Shown here in pieces: positions 6,685-7,093 of a stretch of 7,093 nucleotides of DNA. Within the stretch, counting starts at the first letter, position 1, and every line of letters starts with the position of its first letter. The position numbers and the translations under genes were made by a program. Origin of the DNA: Deltaproteobacteria bacterium (GTDB lineage: Bacteria > Desulfobacterota_B > Binatia > UBA9968); contig JACZQL010000058.1 in assembly GCA_022545745.1 (NCBI GenBank), positions 1 through 7,093 on the forward strand. Reading direction: 5' to 3'. The notes below the pieces were generated by a model, which was not told the DNA's origin, ran no database searches, and worked only from the letters and a program-made list of their open reading frames with translations.

Positions 6685-7093
6685 ATGTCTAGTCTGGGTG
6701 TCGTCGTGTTTAATCTCCGGGGGATGAAACATCTGCCGCAGTGCCTGGACAGTGTTCAGTGGGCGGACGCGGTGACGGTGTGGGACTTGGATCGAAACGG
6801 GAACCCTAATTCTATCAAAGAGACGGAGCGATTATCTCAGGAAATCAAGACCGATTGGGTGCTCCATCTCTGGGGGGAGGAGAAAGTAGGAAGGGAACTC
6901 AGGGAGGAACTCAATCTAGTTCGCCAAGCAGAGCTTCAAACATCTCCGCTATTTCACTTAATCCCCATCCGTTCCTTGCTACTGAATCGCTGGGTAAAAG
7001 GGAGTCTTTGGGGTCCGACACCCTCCTGCCGTCTCTGTCGTCAGGGTGTGAGTCTACCAGTAAGTTGGTGGAATTTGGACCGTGAGGTCCATG
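6685..7093 (+). CDS. GT2/WaaE-like glycosyltransferase homologue with degenerate catalytic motifs (3' end outside window)
   Basis: The frame is open from ATG 6685 to the right edge (136 codons); an in-frame stop at 6658-6660 limits the start. The order of features follows the WaaE/KdtX-type GT2 family of LPS core sugar transferases: a first strand LGVVVFN, PQCLDSVQWADAVTVWD (in place of a typical LeSv..aDEiivvD), TDWVLHLWGEEKVGRELREEL, then a region like the family's Gr-ikg--W-p--rLfr-G...vHe end (NRWVKGSLWGPTPSCRLCRQG ... REVH, residues about 97-136). The metal-binding DxD, usually LDADE, reads LWGEE here (W63, G64, E65, E66), and the D-gStD loop reads WDLDRNGN (33-40). It may be a diverged enzyme or a pseudoenzyme. 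It follows the waaF stop by 8 bases without a clear ribosome-binding site, suggesting coupling. Family assignment is moderate; activity is uncertain. Confidence 0.6.
   Translation, partial: MSSLGVVVFNLRGMKHLPQCLDSVQWADAVTVWDLDRNGNPNSIKETERLSQEIKTDWVLHLWGEEKVGRELREELNLVRQAELQTSPLFHLIPIRSLLLNRWVKGSLWGPTPSCRLCRQGVSLPVSWWNLDREVH

Noticed and set aside
6855..7085. A 76-codon open frame near the right edge
   Set aside because: It overlaps the GT2-like gene in another frame, has a low-complexity Ser/Gly composition, and shows no family pattern.
1..7093. Mobile elements, CRISPR arrays, tRNA or rRNA genes
   Set aside because: No transposase, long direct or terminal repeats, regularly spaced repeats or RNA gene signatures were seen. 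The whole window is explained by LPS genes and short gaps.

Overview
This window is a compact, single-strand (+) cluster for making and exporting the lipid A-Kdo-heptose part of lipopolysaccharide (LPS). It therefore comes from a Gram-negative, outer-membrane-bearing bacterium. Base composition looks balanced to slightly GC-rich, starts include TTG, and two genes have clear GGGAGGG ribosome-binding sites. Protein wording and gene order suggest a deep lineage rather than an enteric bacterium (something like Nitrospirota, NC10/Methylomirabilota or Desulfobacterota), but that placement is a low-confidence impression.

Layout, left to right: the C-terminal third of lpxB (lipid A disaccharide synthase, 1-387); msbA (lipid A flippase ABC transporter, TTG start, 409-2163); waaA/kdtA (Kdo transferase, 2170-3456); lpxK (lipid A 4'-kinase, 3535-4633), which is split by two single-base frameshifts; gmhB (heptose bisphosphate phosphatase, 4626-5228); a 111-base spacer with three small dyad symmetries; a 55-codon Trm112/YcaR-type zinc-ribbon gene (5340-5507); waaF (heptosyltransferase II family, 5549-6676); and the start of a GT2/WaaE-like glycosyltransferase homologue that runs off the right edge (6685-7093). 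Spacings are short (-8 to about 110 bases), all genes point the same way and no convincing terminator is visible, so one operon is likely.

The genes form a pathway. LpxB joins the two acylated glucosamines, LpxK adds the 4'-phosphate, WaaA adds Kdo, GmhB helps make the ADP-heptose precursor, WaaF-type enzymes add heptose to the inner core, and MsbA flips the core-lipid A across the inner membrane. The last gene would be expected to modify the core, but its visible part lacks the usual GT2 DxD motif.

I see no new defence, mobile or regulatory system here. The points worth a second look are the doubly frameshifted lpxK (one break lies inside its P-loop), the degenerate GT2-like protein, the Trm112-like gene inside an LPS operon, and the dyad-rich spacer in front of it.
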